Below the pieces are notes generated by a model that was not told the origin of the DNA, made no database searches, and saw nothing but the letters and a program-made list of their open reading frames with translations. A stretch of DNA of 64,000 bases from a bacterium. Lineage in GTDB: Bacteria > Bdellovibrionota_C > UBA2361 > RFPC01. Position 1 is the first letter of the stretch. The number at the start of each line of letters is the position of its first letter. Shown here one piece after another: positions 53,305 to 62,429 of this stretch. The position numbers and the translations under genes were made by a program. The stretch is taken from the NCBI GenBank assembly GCA_030431715.1, contig JAUIIO010000006.1, positions 101,022 to 165,021 on the forward strand. Reading direction: 5' to 3'.

Positions 53305-55146
53305 TTAAAGTTCATGAACCATGACATTCCCAAAATCTTTATATGTCATGTAAGGCGTATTCACCAATTTCCCGAGTTGTTCAGTGTATTTATTTATACC
53401 GGCTACTAATTTCCTGACTTCTATTTGAGTGATAGTCCTATCGCCCACTTTAAACCTCAGTGTATCTCTTTTCGTAACAGGTTGATTGCCGGGCAGTAAA
53501 CAACCCCGGCGATCTACTATTTGAAAAGTACATTCAGGCAAATACCCGTGAGTATAGTGAGTAAGGTGGAGATGCTTAAGAGCTGCCCAGACAAATCTGC
53601 GAAGATTAGCGGAAGTGGCTGTTGTATTTTGTGTATGTCCGAGGTGTAAAAACGCGGATTCATACGGACTGCCACCAGACCCTGATCTTGAAATATATTT
53701 ATAACGTTCCAGATTATAGCAACGATAGTCACTGATAAGCCCGTCTACGGCGTAATGATACAGGGCATTAAACTGCGTCAGGGGCAAGGAATTCTTCCAG
53801 GCATACTCAAGAGCCTTTGCCATTTCACACAGTTCATTAACCACCAGGTGACGATAAAATGGATCCTCGTAAACTTCGTATTCTTTTAAATATTGAATGG
53901 CTTCCTTCCAGTGTGGCTCTCGGTGATACAGTCCTGTGTTCCTCCACACTCCCATCCCGATGCCGACTGATCTCGTCTCGCTTACTGGTGCAATACTCTG
54001 CTTATCGTATGCCAAGCATTCACTGTAGTCCCGGATGAGCTTTAACCTGTCTCCTTCCAATGCTGGAATTTCTTGATTTTGGATTTGATAGTCTTCCCCA
54101 GTTTTATCCACTTCCCCATGCAAGAGAGCCTGATAAATATCTTTTTCCCTACGGCCAAGACAATTTGTAATTACCACTGCTGACGGGGCAAGATGTGCAG
54201 CCCTGAGAGCTGACAGAAACTTATAAGAAAAGCCACCATGAAAATCCAGATTCAAAATAGTAATATCTTTCATAGTATCCAGAAACGATACGACGTCCTC
54301 GACATGCGGATTAATACCGAGCGCCTCGCAATTCGAGCGAAATTTTTCAGCATGCACACCCGAGGCATACTCTACCGCATGAATGTTCTGAGGCTGGACT
54401 CCTAATTCAATATACTTACGAACTTCAAGGTGCGCCTGAATGGACGGCATGCATACAACTTTTGCTCCATGTAATTGATCATCGCTTAAATGCTTTTTGA
54501 TAAACTCTTTCCATTTATCCCGCCAGAGCTCTTTCAGGGAGTTATCATAATCAACCTCCCATTCAGATACATTTTTAGGTGCTGTGAGCTTTTCGAGGGC
54601 TGGCTCAATCTCTGTGATTTCTACTCTATGAGGTGCAGGTGGAGTTGATAAATGACTCAAATCATTTGTGTCTGAATTCTGTGACATATGAGTGCTTAAA
54701 GGTGAAGAGTCAGCAACATTACTACTCTTAGAAGATTGCTCAAGAAGTCCACCCGGGCGTCCTGAAAGTTTGTCTTCAAAGAGTTTGATCGCATTATCTA
54801 AAGTATCTGGATGCAGATCAAAGTCATCAGCATAAAGAGCCAGGTATTCTTTTCTATCTTCCGAAGATTCTTGTTGTATGAGAAACGCTGCCTCTATCAA
54901 CTGATCGGGCGCAATCTCATTAAGTTCAGACATTTCAGATAAAACCTCAGTCGCGCTATATCTGATATATGCGCCAATTGAAGCGACCTGTCTTACTGAG
55001 CACTGATATTTATCGGCGAGCTTTTTTCTTAAAAGTTTGAGATCTGCTTCAGGCACCCCTGAAGCAATACTTTCAAAAAGAACAGACCTTATATCTGCTT
55101 TTTCGAAATCATCAGGATCTCGATATTTTACTGGATCACTCAACAT
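53305..55146 (-). CDS. Large protein with methyltransferase-like Rossmann domain, 613 aa
   Basis: A 613-aa protein. The first 180 residues are helical and contain a low-complexity Ser/Thr/Asp linker. The central part (about 205-350) looks like a class I SAM methyltransferase or related Rossmann fold: GAKVVCMPSIQAHLEVRKY, NIHAVEYASGVHAEKFRSN and ITILNLDFHGGFSYKFLSAL. The order matches motif I, the acidic ligand-binding residue, and a D/N-rich motif IV-like LDFHG. The C-terminal 250 residues are aromatic-rich and unassigned. I chose ATG 55146; a TTG at 55209 would add 21 residues with poor character. The role is unknown, possibly nucleic-acid modification. Confidence 0.6.
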   Translation of the reverse strand: MLSDPVKYRDPDDFEKADIRSVLFESIASGVPEADLKLLRKKLADKYQCSVRQVASIGAYIRYSATEVLSEMSELNEIAPDQLIEAAFLIQQESSEDRKEYLALYADDFDLHPDTLDNAIKLFEDKLSGRPGGLLEQSSKSSNVADSSPLSTHMSQNSDTNDLSHLSTPPAPHRVEITEIEPALEKLTAPKNVSEWEVDYDNSLKELWRDKWKEFIKKHLSDDQLHGAKVVCMPSIQAHLEVRKYIELGVQPQNIHAVEYASGVHAEKFRSNCEALGINPHVEDVVSFLDTMKDITILNLDFHGGFSYKFLSALRAAHLAPSAVVITNCLGRREKDIYQALLHGEVDKTGEDYQIQNQEIPALEGDRLKLIRDYSECLAYDKQSIAPVSETRSVGIGMGVWRNTGLYHREPHWKEAIQYLKEYEVYEDPFYRHLVVNELCEMAKALEYAWKNSLPLTQFNALYHYAVDGLISDYRCYNLERYKYISRSGSGGSPYESAFLHLGHTQNTTATSANLRRFVWAALKHLHLTHYTHGYLPECTFQIVDRRGCLLPGNQPVTKRDTLRFKVGDRTITQIEVRKLVAGINKYTEQLGKLVNTPYMTYKDFGNVMVHEL

Positions 55147-55223
55147 AATAATCCATACTTTGCTTATGTTTCTTACCTGAGAGGATACAACGACAACACA
55201 ACTAAGCAAATAAATTGGATTTC

Positions 55224-55255
55224 AACCTCGCTGGTGCGGGGCTCCTTTAGAATTC
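55224..55255. repeat. Interspersed repeat B, copy 4
   Basis: AACCTCGCTGGTGCGGGG followed by CTCCTTTAGAATTC. It is the short form, as in copy 1, and lies immediately upstream of the 53305-55146 gene. This copy is 37 kb from the others, so repeat B is dispersed rather than confined to one patchwork. Confidence 0.75.
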
Positions 55256-55472
55256 TTCCCATGGCTACCTGAGATGTGCTGCGAATTTCTTATTTTGAGG
55301 CAAAAGGCATACCCTCCGGGAGAAGGATATCGCACCTATTTCGATGGCAATAGCGCCTACAATCGTAATGAATCACCATTATAGCTGTATGTTAGTTGTG
55401 AATGATGCTACGCTTCCGGCTCAGAACAGGACCACAAAGAATATTTTTACTTACTTACGAAGGAAGCAAGAA

Positions 55473-55865
55473 ATGAAGGCGAATCAAATACTAAAGCTTT
55501 TATGTATAATGGGTTTTTATGTATTGTGCTCAGGCTGCGGTCCTAAAATGAAGACCATGTATCACCTTACTCCTCCTGACAGTGCGGGTGGAGGTGTCTG
55601 TACCGGTCAGTGTGAAAACGCGAGATATCAGTGCGAACGCAACGATGACGAAGATTACAGACGTTGCAAAGACCGTGCAGAAGACGACTATGAAAGGTGC
55701 AAGGACAACAATGAGTATCGCAGAAAGAAAGACCAAGAATACTGCGTGAGGCAGTACTGTGCAAAGCCAAAAGAAGAGCACTGTCTCGACAGATATCATA
55801 GTTGCTATGAAAGTTGTGGCGGTCGCGTTACCTCAGAAACTGTTTGTGTTGCGAATTGCAATTAG
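55473..55865 (+). CDS. Cysteine-rich predicted lipoprotein, 130 aa
   Basis: A small exported protein. Its signal sequence MKANQILKLLCIMGFYVL leads to CSGC, a plausible lipobox with lipid cysteine. The mature domain has many cysteines in a repeating C-x3-to-8-C spacing with acidic and basic residues (CERNDDEDYRRCKDRAEDDY, YCVRQYC, CYESCGG), suggesting several disulphides in a helical hairpin. ATG 55473 follows AAGGAAG. I do not recognise the family. Confidence 0.7.
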   Translation: MKANQILKLLCIMGFYVLCSGCGPKMKTMYHLTPPDSAGGGVCTGQCENARYQCERNDDEDYRRCKDRAEDDYERCKDNNEYRRKKDQEYCVRQYCAKPKEEHCLDRYHSCYESCGGRVTSETVCVANCN

Positions 55866-55923
55866 TCCACTACGAGCAGATCTTGATACCCGCCTAAGTA
55901 CCTCCTGAGAAGAAAAACGGGAT

Positions 55924-56688
55924 ATGGACACCGATAGATTTGCTTTTCTTGAAGCAGGACAAGATGATTTTCCTTTCTATAATGGCAGGCCAGTAAAGCT
56001 TTCTGGCAGGCAGTGGTTACTTGTACTGCTGTCTGTCATCGCTGCTTTTTTCTTAATCGTTACACCTTTCCGCTTCTTTTTAACTCCTTTCGGACAGTTT
56101 ATTCCTGCGATCCTATTTCCTGTGATTCCAATTGCTGCCCTGGCTCATGTGTCTTCTGGACATTGGGCTTCGATCTTTCGTAAAGTTCGTTGGCGAGACG
56201 TCCTCTGGATGATAGTTTTTGCGATTCTCAACCTGATCATCACCATACTTATTGGCTTACTGGTAATGAAAACCCACGGGGCCTCTTCTAATTTGGCGGT
56301 ATCCGGTATAATCACCCTCGATTCGCCGGGGAAATTTCTTTTTTACTTAAAAACTATCCCTTCCCTGTTTGGGGAAGAAGTTATATCAGTGCTCCCATTT
56401 CTCGGACTTCTTACCCTTTTTTATTCTTCGCTTCATTTGTCTCGTATAAACTCGGTGATCCTTGCATGGCTTTTTACAGCATTTCTTTTTGGGATAGCTC
56501 ACCTGAGTATGTATAACTGGGATATTCTTCAATGCGTCGTGGTCATTGGCAGCGCTCGCCTTGTTCTTCTTTTACCCTACATTATGACAAAGAACATACT
56601 CGTATCTACCGGTGCTCATATTATCAATGATTGGATAATTTTTAGCATAACCATTCTGGGGCATATGATAGCATTGCAACAACAGTGA
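55924..56688 (+). CDS. CPBP-family intramembrane protease, 254 aa
   Basis: A membrane protease of the CPBP (CAAX/Abi) family with about seven hydrophobic segments. The family motifs are LFGEEVISVLPFL near residue 150 (glutamate pair), FGIAHLSMY near 190 (FxxxH) and TGAHIINDWIIF near 230 (HxxxD-like). The expected arginine of EExxxR is absent, which occurs in some members. These proteases are linked to prenyl-protein processing or bacteriocin immunity; the role here is unknown. The start is ATG 55924, 58 bp after the lipoprotein gene, so the two may share a transcript. Confidence 0.8.
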   Translation: MDTDRFAFLEAGQDDFPFYNGRPVKLSGRQWLLVLLSVIAAFFLIVTPFRFFLTPFGQFIPAILFPVIPIAALAHVSSGHWASIFRKVRWRDVLWMIVFAILNLIITILIGLLVMKTHGASSNLAVSGIITLDSPGKFLFYLKTIPSLFGEEVISVLPFLGLLTLFYSSLHLSRINSVILAWLFTAFLFGIAHLSMYNWDILQCVVVIGSARLVLLLPYIMTKNILVSTGAHIINDWIIFSITILGHMIALQQQ

Positions 56689-56695
56689 TACACTC

Positions 56696-56776
56696 TCCCC
56701 GGCGCCCCCAGCTCTTCGGAGAGATCACCTGCCGTCTTCCCACCTTCCTGAGTAATGCAATTCTCGACTTAGAATT
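56696..56776. repeat. Interspersed repeat C with extended tail, copy 5
   Basis: CCCCGGCGCCCCCAGCTC with TTCGGAGA, then a tail (GATCACCTGCCGTCTTCCC ... GAGTAATGCAATTCTCGAC) that matches 50211-50265. It lies between two convergent genes. Confidence 0.75.
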
Positions 56777-56867
56777 GAATTGTAATTTTTATACTGTGCT
56801 GAAACTTTATAAAGCTGAGGTAAGCCGACCGCGGATCACACCGATCGCACGATCCGGGTAGGCTAAG

Positions 56868-58601
56868 CTATTTTACTTCACTAATCTTCATAGGACGATT
56901 GCTAAGATACGCTCGCTTAAGAACATGAAAAGCATTTCGAGACATACCTTCAGGAAGATCCACTGTACTATACTTGTCGTAAAGCTCGATCCTGCCGATT
57001 CGCTTTCCCTGTATTCCAGCTTTTTCTGCAATAGTGGCAACTATGCTGCCGGGGTTAACCCCATGTCGACGACCGACCTCTATACGGTAACTTCTCATTC
57101 CTGCCTCTGTGTTTCTTCCACGAGGCTCTGCTCGAGAAGTATGCCTGTCTCTTCGACGCTCACGACGGCCACCGCCCCGACGTCCACTCGGAGGTTCTCT
57201 ATGATCCCTTTCAGATTTACCTTTTTTCTTTGACTTAATTTCTTTAACTACAAGTGGGCTCTCTTTCTGTGCGAGGAAACAAAGTCCTGCCGCAATCTCT
57301 TCTATCGATGCTGTTTCTTCCTCTTCGAGAAGCTGGTGAATAATATCGGCATAGAAACTTAAATTCTCTTGCCTCATTGTGGCCATGAGCTGCTTCTTAA
57401 AGACCTCAATGCGCTTTGAAGTAACGTCCTTTACACTTGGGAGTTGGAATTCTTTAATCGGCTGTCTTGTTGCTTTTTCAATAGACCGCAGCATTCCTCT
57501 TTCACGTGACGACACAAACAGAATGGCTGTCCCCTTCCTTCCGGCACGACCGGTCCGGCCGATTCTATGAACGTATGCTTCTGTATCAAACGGAATATCA
57601 TAGTTAAAAACGTGACTGATCCGCTCAACGTCAAGTCCGCGAGCAGCAACATCTGTTGCAACTATAATATCAATACCACCATCTTTTAGTCGATTAATCG
57701 TTCGCTCACGCAGGTCCTGTGTCAAATCTCCATTCATTGCCGCACAAGCGTGCCCTTCCGCTTCTAATCTCTCTGCGAGTTCAAGTGTCGCATTTTTTGT
57801 GCGAACAAAAATGATAGCGGCATCAAATTGTTCAAACTCAAGAATACGCACCAAGGCATCCGTCTTTCCTGCTCCAGATGCGAACCAGTATTTTTGTTCA
57901 ATACTTTCTACCGTCCTTGTCCTGGATTGTATCGTGATCTCTTCACTGTTTTTTAGGTAGGTATCAGCTACTTTTCTAATAGCTGACGGCATAGTGGCAG
58001 AAAAAAGTGCTACCTGCTTTTCCATGGGGGTATGTTCAAGTATCCATTCTATATCCTCGATAAACCCCATCTTTAACATCTCATCTGCTTCATCAAGTAC
58101 TAATGACTTTAAGTCTGAAAGCTGCAGAGTGCTTCTTCGCAGATGGTCCATGATGCGCCCCGGAGTCCCAACAACAACATGCGCACCTTTTCGTAGTGCT
58201 TGCAGTTGCGTCGGCATTGATTGCCCTCCGTATATTGGCACAACCCTTAGCCCCTTGAGCTTTGCTGCGTAGGCTTGGAATGCTTCAGATACCTGTACTG
58301 CCAATTCCCGCGTTGGAACGAGAACTAATACTTGAGGCAGCTTCGTATTCACATTAATACTATTTAAAAGAGGTATGGCAAACGCCCCCGTCTTACCGGT
58401 GCCGGTTTGGGCCTGACCGAGCAGATCCCGACCCTCTAGGATTACAGGAATTGCTTTTTCCTGTATTGGAGTAGCTTCTTTATAACCAAGTGATTCGAGA
58501 ACTTCAGTGATTTCTGGACGAAGACCGAGACTTTTAAATGAAGTTGGATTGGCAGACGGAGAAACAGAAGATGCAGACGCATCATTAGATGACCATGACA
58601 T
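56868..58601 (-). CDS. deaD: DEAD-box RNA helicase, CsdA/DeaD type
   Basis: An RNA helicase used for cold-shock growth, mRNA decay and ribosome assembly, 577 aa. Q motif near residue 24-45, Walker A AQTGTGKTGAF near 60-70, PTRELAVQ, VLDEADEM (DEAD) near 168, SATMP near 200, ATDVAARGLDVERI near 316 and HRIGRTGRAGRKG near 345-357. A Gly/Arg-rich linker (around 460-495) leads to a DbpA-type RNA-binding domain at the C-terminus (RIEVGRRHGVNPGSIVATIA). ATG 58601 is followed by a Ser/Ala-rich tail before the core. It is monocistronic. Confidence 0.95.
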   Translation of the reverse strand: MSWSSNDASASSVSPSANPTSFKSLGLRPEITEVLESLGYKEATPIQEKAIPVILEGRDLLGQAQTGTGKTGAFAIPLLNSINVNTKLPQVLVLVPTRELAVQVSEAFQAYAAKLKGLRVVPIYGGQSMPTQLQALRKGAHVVVGTPGRIMDHLRRSTLQLSDLKSLVLDEADEMLKMGFIEDIEWILEHTPMEKQVALFSATMPSAIRKVADTYLKNSEEITIQSRTRTVESIEQKYWFASGAGKTDALVRILEFEQFDAAIIFVRTKNATLELAERLEAEGHACAAMNGDLTQDLRERTINRLKDGGIDIIVATDVAARGLDVERISHVFNYDIPFDTEAYVHRIGRTGRAGRKGTAILFVSSRERGMLRSIEKATRQPIKEFQLPSVKDVTSKRIEVFKKQLMATMRQENLSFYADIIHQLLEEEETASIEEIAAGLCFLAQKESPLVVKEIKSKKKGKSERDHREPPSGRRGGGRRERRRDRHTSRAEPRGRNTEAGMRSYRIEVGRRHGVNPGSIVATIAEKAGIQGKRIGRIELYDKYSTVDLPEGMSRNAFHVLKRAYLSNRPMKISEVK

Positions 58602-59009
58602 AGCAATTATACCTTGTAATATTCGTTTATATATTTTCTAAAAAAGCGCCATTCCGTATAGAAATTCCCAAGTTCAATTCAAGAACTGCTCTCCCTGTCT
58701 TTTATTCCAGTAATTCAATCCTGGTGACAGATCCTCAAGCCTCTGGCGCTTTCTAATCTGGATAGATTTTTTAATGTTGGGAGATTATAGTGTATTTCAT
58801 TGTCTTATGGAAACACTGGTAAACAGTCTTAATAACTACCAATGGCTCCAGAGTCAGATTAGGAAGATGGTAGCTACTTTCTTTTAGGGCGTAGAAGTTA
58901 CGGGACAGAGAAAGCTATGGTTATTTCGCGCTACGCTTAATTAACTGAATTTATAGATATATACGCCCGGATATGATACCAAACATATGGAGAGATCATA
59001 ACAACATTT
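58602..59009. other. Intergenic region between divergent genes
   Basis: These 408 bp separate the DEAD-box gene from the secreted protein gene and must carry both promoters. I see no conserved repeat, palindrome of note or RNA element. GGAGAG at 58989-58994 is the nearest purine-rich sequence before the next gene, rather far from its first ATG. Confidence 0.4.
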
Positions 59010-60563
59010 ATGGTATTACACATGATCAGATTCTTAAATCTACACTTTCGTTCATCTTTTAAAAAATTCATCTTTGCCTTCTTGGCTGTGCCATTTTTTA
59101 TTTTTTGTTCGCTCGCTCATGCTCAGTTCGACAGCTCGCTTCCCATATGTCCAGCTGGCGAGTATGAAAGTCTTGGATACCCCAGTCAGACATTTACGAA
59201 CTATGGAGGCGGCCCCGGCGAGATGCAAGTGAGCACCGATGGTGCAAATGTGACACGTTCACTTCTCATAGGTGGGCTAGATGGTACCGGCTGCGCTAAC
59301 CAAAACTGGGCAGGCTTAAGTGGATCTGATCGATCTTATCCACGTGCCGTCATCGGGTACGCTGAACCGAACTTAATACCTATAAACCCGCTTGGAGCAA
59401 ATGTAACTTTTAAGATCAATGGTGCTGGCCACAGTGGTCCGTTTGATGCGAATATGCCTGAATGTTTTCCTGCAACGGATATCGAAAACATCGAAGTTGG
59501 CGGATGTAACTACCAAAGTACTGTTTCACTTGTTGCTTACCGCGTGGCGAACGGTGCTGGGACTTTCGACGGCCCCTGGACCATTGCCGGTGCTGGCACA
59601 AACTCGTGGTTTAAATTTACAAGAGAGTCAGACTGCCCTACTGGAGCTCCAGACGTTGTACATCCTTCTAATGGCGTCCCCTGTTCCTATAGACTCGAGT
59701 TCTTTCTTTCTCCAGAAGGAACACCAACTCTTCAACGCTCAATTCAGGTTGTGTTCTTTTCGTCAGTTGCCCGCAAAGAAAGTGATGGATTTTATCCACG
59801 AGCCGCATCACCAATATCGATGGTTTTCTATACCGGCGGCTCTATCGATATAGAGCTTAAAGTCTCTAACAATAGAGCTTTAAAGAGTGCTTCAACGCGC
59901 AATTCCACCTCTAGTCAGGTAAACTTTATCGCTCAAGTTACTGGTGACATTTCAACTCTCGGAAGCACAAAGATTTATCTCCAAAGTGCACCTATAGATG
60001 GTGGAGAATGGACAACCATCGCAAGTGGTGACCTCGATAGCTCTGGTCAAACTCTCTTTAACGACGTCGCTGTGAGCGATAGCTTAAGTTATCGTGCCGT
60101 GTTTGCTGAAACTGACACAAACGCAAGCATTTCTTCTCAACCGATTGCGCTCAGTAGCGACCAAGATCCTGATCCTACTGAGGACCCTACTAATGGCGAC
60201 GAAGACCCGAAGGACACGGACGACAGCAATCTCTCTCCAAATGAACAGGTACTACAAAGTCTAGGTACGGTGAGCGGCATCATCAATCAGATAAAAAAGA
60301 AGATCAGCAAAAAGAACAAAGAAGAGCAGCTTTCACTTCGAACCTCACTCAAGGAATTGGCAAATGAGATCAGCGACCTGCTTAGCAACAACGTCAGCTC
60401 ATTAGTGCTGTCTAAGAAAAAATTTAAGGTAGCCAAGCAGACAAAAAAGTTGAAACGAGCTCTTAGAAAACTCGCCTCGCGTAAGAAAAAAGGATACAGC
60501 AAACGCAAGAAACGAGCGAAAAGAACGATTAAGAAATTTGAGAAAGCGCTCGCTGCCGGTTAG
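59010..60563 (+). CDS. Secreted protein with Asp/Pro linker and lysine-rich C-terminus, 517 aa
   Basis: A probable periplasmic or secreted protein. After a basic start comes a hydrophobic signal segment (KFIFAFLAVPFFIFCSL) and an AHA-QF cleavage site near residue 43. The mature part is beta-rich, Gly/Asn-rich and Cys-containing up to about 380. An acidic repeat-like linker (DPDPTEDPTNGDEDPKDTDD) leads to a very lysine-rich coiled helix to the end, including KKISKKNKEEQLSLRTSLK. The basic tail may bind nucleic acid or cell wall. ATG 59010 or the in-frame ATG 59022 could start it. I do not recognise the family. Confidence 0.7.
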   Translation: MVLHMIRFLNLHFRSSFKKFIFAFLAVPFFIFCSLAHAQFDSSLPICPAGEYESLGYPSQTFTNYGGGPGEMQVSTDGANVTRSLLIGGLDGTGCANQNWAGLSGSDRSYPRAVIGYAEPNLIPINPLGANVTFKINGAGHSGPFDANMPECFPATDIENIEVGGCNYQSTVSLVAYRVANGAGTFDGPWTIAGAGTNSWFKFTRESDCPTGAPDVVHPSNGVPCSYRLEFFLSPEGTPTLQRSIQVVFFSSVARKESDGFYPRAASPISMVFYTGGSIDIELKVSNNRALKSASTRNSTSSQVNFIAQVTGDISTLGSTKIYLQSAPIDGGEWTTIASGDLDSSGQTLFNDVAVSDSLSYRAVFAETDTNASISSQPIALSSDQDPDPTEDPTNGDEDPKDTDDSNLSPNEQVLQSLGTVSGIINQIKKKISKKNKEEQLSLRTSLKELANEISDLLSNNVSSLVLSKKKFKVAKQTKKLKRALRKLASRKKKGYSKRKKRAKRTIKKFEKALAAG

Positions 60564-60873
60564 CGTATCTAAGATGCTTGTGCTCCGGCACAACCCGGCG
60601 CTCCAAAGTTCAAGTACACTATCAGGCATTAAGAAGCTGCAGTACTAGCTCAGGTTGTACATTTGCTTGCGCGAGGACAGCAGCGCCGGCCTGTTGCAAA
60701 ATCTGCAGCCTGACTAACTCGGCCGATAATTACCGTAGCGGTAATTTAAAAGAGTGCACAGAGAGAGGTTTAGATTGGGGAGGGGTACTGAGCTCTTTTC
60801 TTCTTTCAAACATAATTGATTAGGCGGGGACCTTTGCTATCATCTCTCTTAGAATAAAACTCTGGAGATAGAA
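60564..60873. other. Intergenic region with flagellin remnant
   Basis: The only coding trace is the flagellin C-terminal fragment at 60622-60729. Beside it is a short perfect inverted repeat AATTACCG-TAG-CGGTAATT. No complete gene lies in these 310 bp. Confidence 0.55.
60622..60729 (-). pseudogene. Flagellin C-terminal remnant
   Basis: On the minus strand the segment reads LSAELVRLQILQQAGAAVLA, then QANVQPELVLQLLNA and a stop (TGA 60622-60624). This is the highly conserved flagellin D0 helix ('...ILQQAGxAVLAQANxxPxxVLxLL'). An in-frame TAA lies directly upstream and no preceding flagellin sequence exists in any frame. It is a remnant, showing that the lineage has or had flagella. Confidence 0.8.
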
Positions 60874-61113
60874 ATGATAACAGTTAAAGACACAGCTGCT
60901 GGTGTACAAATCGCTACTGATGAACATGATACTTTTCTCTGCGAGCAGGGCGCTGTGACCAGTGAACTTGAGGCTCGTGGCATTTCTGCTGGTGAGTTTG
61001 TCGACGGGAAAATGGTTCTTCCAAACGTTGAAGCCAGTGACCTTGGTGATGATTTTGCGAGCGCCACAACTGGTATAGCAAGAGATGCGTATACTCAGAT
61101 AATAGCCAGATAG
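60874..61113 (+). CDS. Small hypothetical protein, 79 aa
   Basis: A 79-aa acidic soluble protein, not recognised. ATG 60874 follows GGAGAT at a suitable distance, and the sequence is evenly hydrophilic (VKDTAAGVQIATDEHDTF at the start). It sits between the flagellin remnant and the PAAR gene, with which it converges. The coding call is moderate, from the ribosome-binding site and the composition. Confidence 0.5.
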   Translation: MITVKDTAAGVQIATDEHDTFLCEQGAVTSELEARGISAGEFVDGKMVLPNVEASDLGDDFASATTGIARDAYTQIIAR

Positions 61114-61215
61114 AACGGGCTTAAGATCACCCAAGCTTTTTGTATCTCTTCAATCCTCGTCAATAGTTACTAGTTTCTTATTGCTACGTGCCTGCTCTGT
61201 AGCGTTGCTTATTCT

Positions 61216-62307
61216 TTAAGAGCTCGAAGCTATTTTCTCTGGGCAATAATTAAAGAGCGCGGTATGCGCCGAAGCTTCACATCCCCAATACCATTTACCG
61301 CTATACAGGTACCGACGATGGCATGTGGTGAGAACGTAATATTGTTTGTCAGTGATTTTATCGCACATAGCTTGTTCGGCTTCTGTCCGTGTGGGGAAAG
61401 GTCCGGCGAGTAAGCTGTACTGTACGTTATTGGTGCAATCCAATCCGCCACCGGCAAATGAACATGGCTTTCTAACCTTTACTGCATCTTCCGTACCAAT
61501 AAATAGAAAATCTGTATCAGCAGCGATTACGCCATAAATTCCAAAATCGCTTTCAGGAGTAGGTGTGGGTGTTGGCGTGGCGGATGGTGTGGGAGTCGGC
61601 TTTTCTGAGCCAACTATCGAGCCAATACCTCCGCAATGTTGTGTTTTATCACCAATTCGAGCGGCCGGCTTCCCTTCGATAAGGACTTCCGGATCACCTT
61701 CTGCAACTACGAACGTATTCGCGCCACAACATGCAACATGAGCGCCGGGGTCTCCTTGCCGCGCAGCAGGACGACCGTTTACCGTAACAAGTTTACTGCC
61801 AGCGAGTATAGGTCCGGTTGCGCTTACGGGATCACCAGAACATCCATGACCATCGGCTGGCACATGTGCTAGTGTTCCAACATGAGCATACTTAGAGGCA
61901 GCCTCTACTGTATCTACTTTAAAAATTCTTGTACGGACTCTTCCCTTATACTTTACTCTTAGCCGTATTCTGTTAATGCCCGATTTATTCTTAAATGTAG
62001 GGCGGCTTTGCTTGCCTCGTTTAGGAGAAAATTTTCCGGTGCCACTCCACCTCACGCGACGAGAGATGTCTCTTTGCTTCTTAGCGCCTTTCCGCACGAG
62101 GCATTCCGCTCCAAAGACCCAGCCTTCGTCAAAGACTTTTGGGCTCTCCCCCACAGGGTAGGTAAGCTCCAAACTAAAACGTTTCGACTTTCTCGTTTTC
62201 TTTCTGTTGTCCGCTGCAGTAAGGGGCTTTGAAGATAAGACACCCCACAACAAGAGAATCGAACTTATGGCTATAAGATATGCAGTAATTCGTCTTGAAG
62301 GCCTCAT
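61216..62307 (-). CDS. Exported PAAR-like repeat protein with Thr-Pro linker, 363 aa
   Basis: An exported protein. MRPSRRITAYLIAISSILLL is a signal or anchor segment. A beta-rich domain (about 35-130) precedes a PAAR/DUF4150-like region (about 140-240) with repeated GDPGAHVACCGANTFVVAEG and GKPAARIGDKTQHCGGIGSI patterns and paired cysteines/histidines for zinc. A (Pro-Thr)n linker follows, then a small Cys-rich domain with SPOR-like LLAGPFPTRTEAEQAMCDKI. PAAR proteins usually cap type VI secretion spikes and are not secreted by signal peptide, so this domain mix is unusual. ATG 62307 follows AAGGAG well. Confidence 0.75.
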   Translation of the reverse strand: MRPSRRITAYLIAISSILLLWGVLSSKPLTAADNRKKTRKSKRFSLELTYPVGESPKVFDEGWVFGAECLVRKGAKKQRDISRRVRWSGTGKFSPKRGKQSRPTFKNKSGINRIRLRVKYKGRVRTRIFKVDTVEAASKYAHVGTLAHVPADGHGCSGDPVSATGPILAGSKLVTVNGRPAARQGDPGAHVACCGANTFVVAEGDPEVLIEGKPAARIGDKTQHCGGIGSIVGSEKPTPTPSATPTPTPTPESDFGIYGVIAADTDFLFIGTEDAVKVRKPCSFAGGGLDCTNNVQYSLLAGPFPTRTEAEQAMCDKITDKQYYVLTTCHRRYLYSGKWYWGCEASAHTALFNYCPEKIASSS

Positions 62308-62429
62308 AGAAAAATACTCCTTATAATATAAGGACAAGTCAAGGCTTATCCTCGGAGGGGCTCTACCATCTCATTATACAGAGGAGATATTAAGGGACAG
62401 CTGCCATGGTCCAGCTACTACGTACATTC

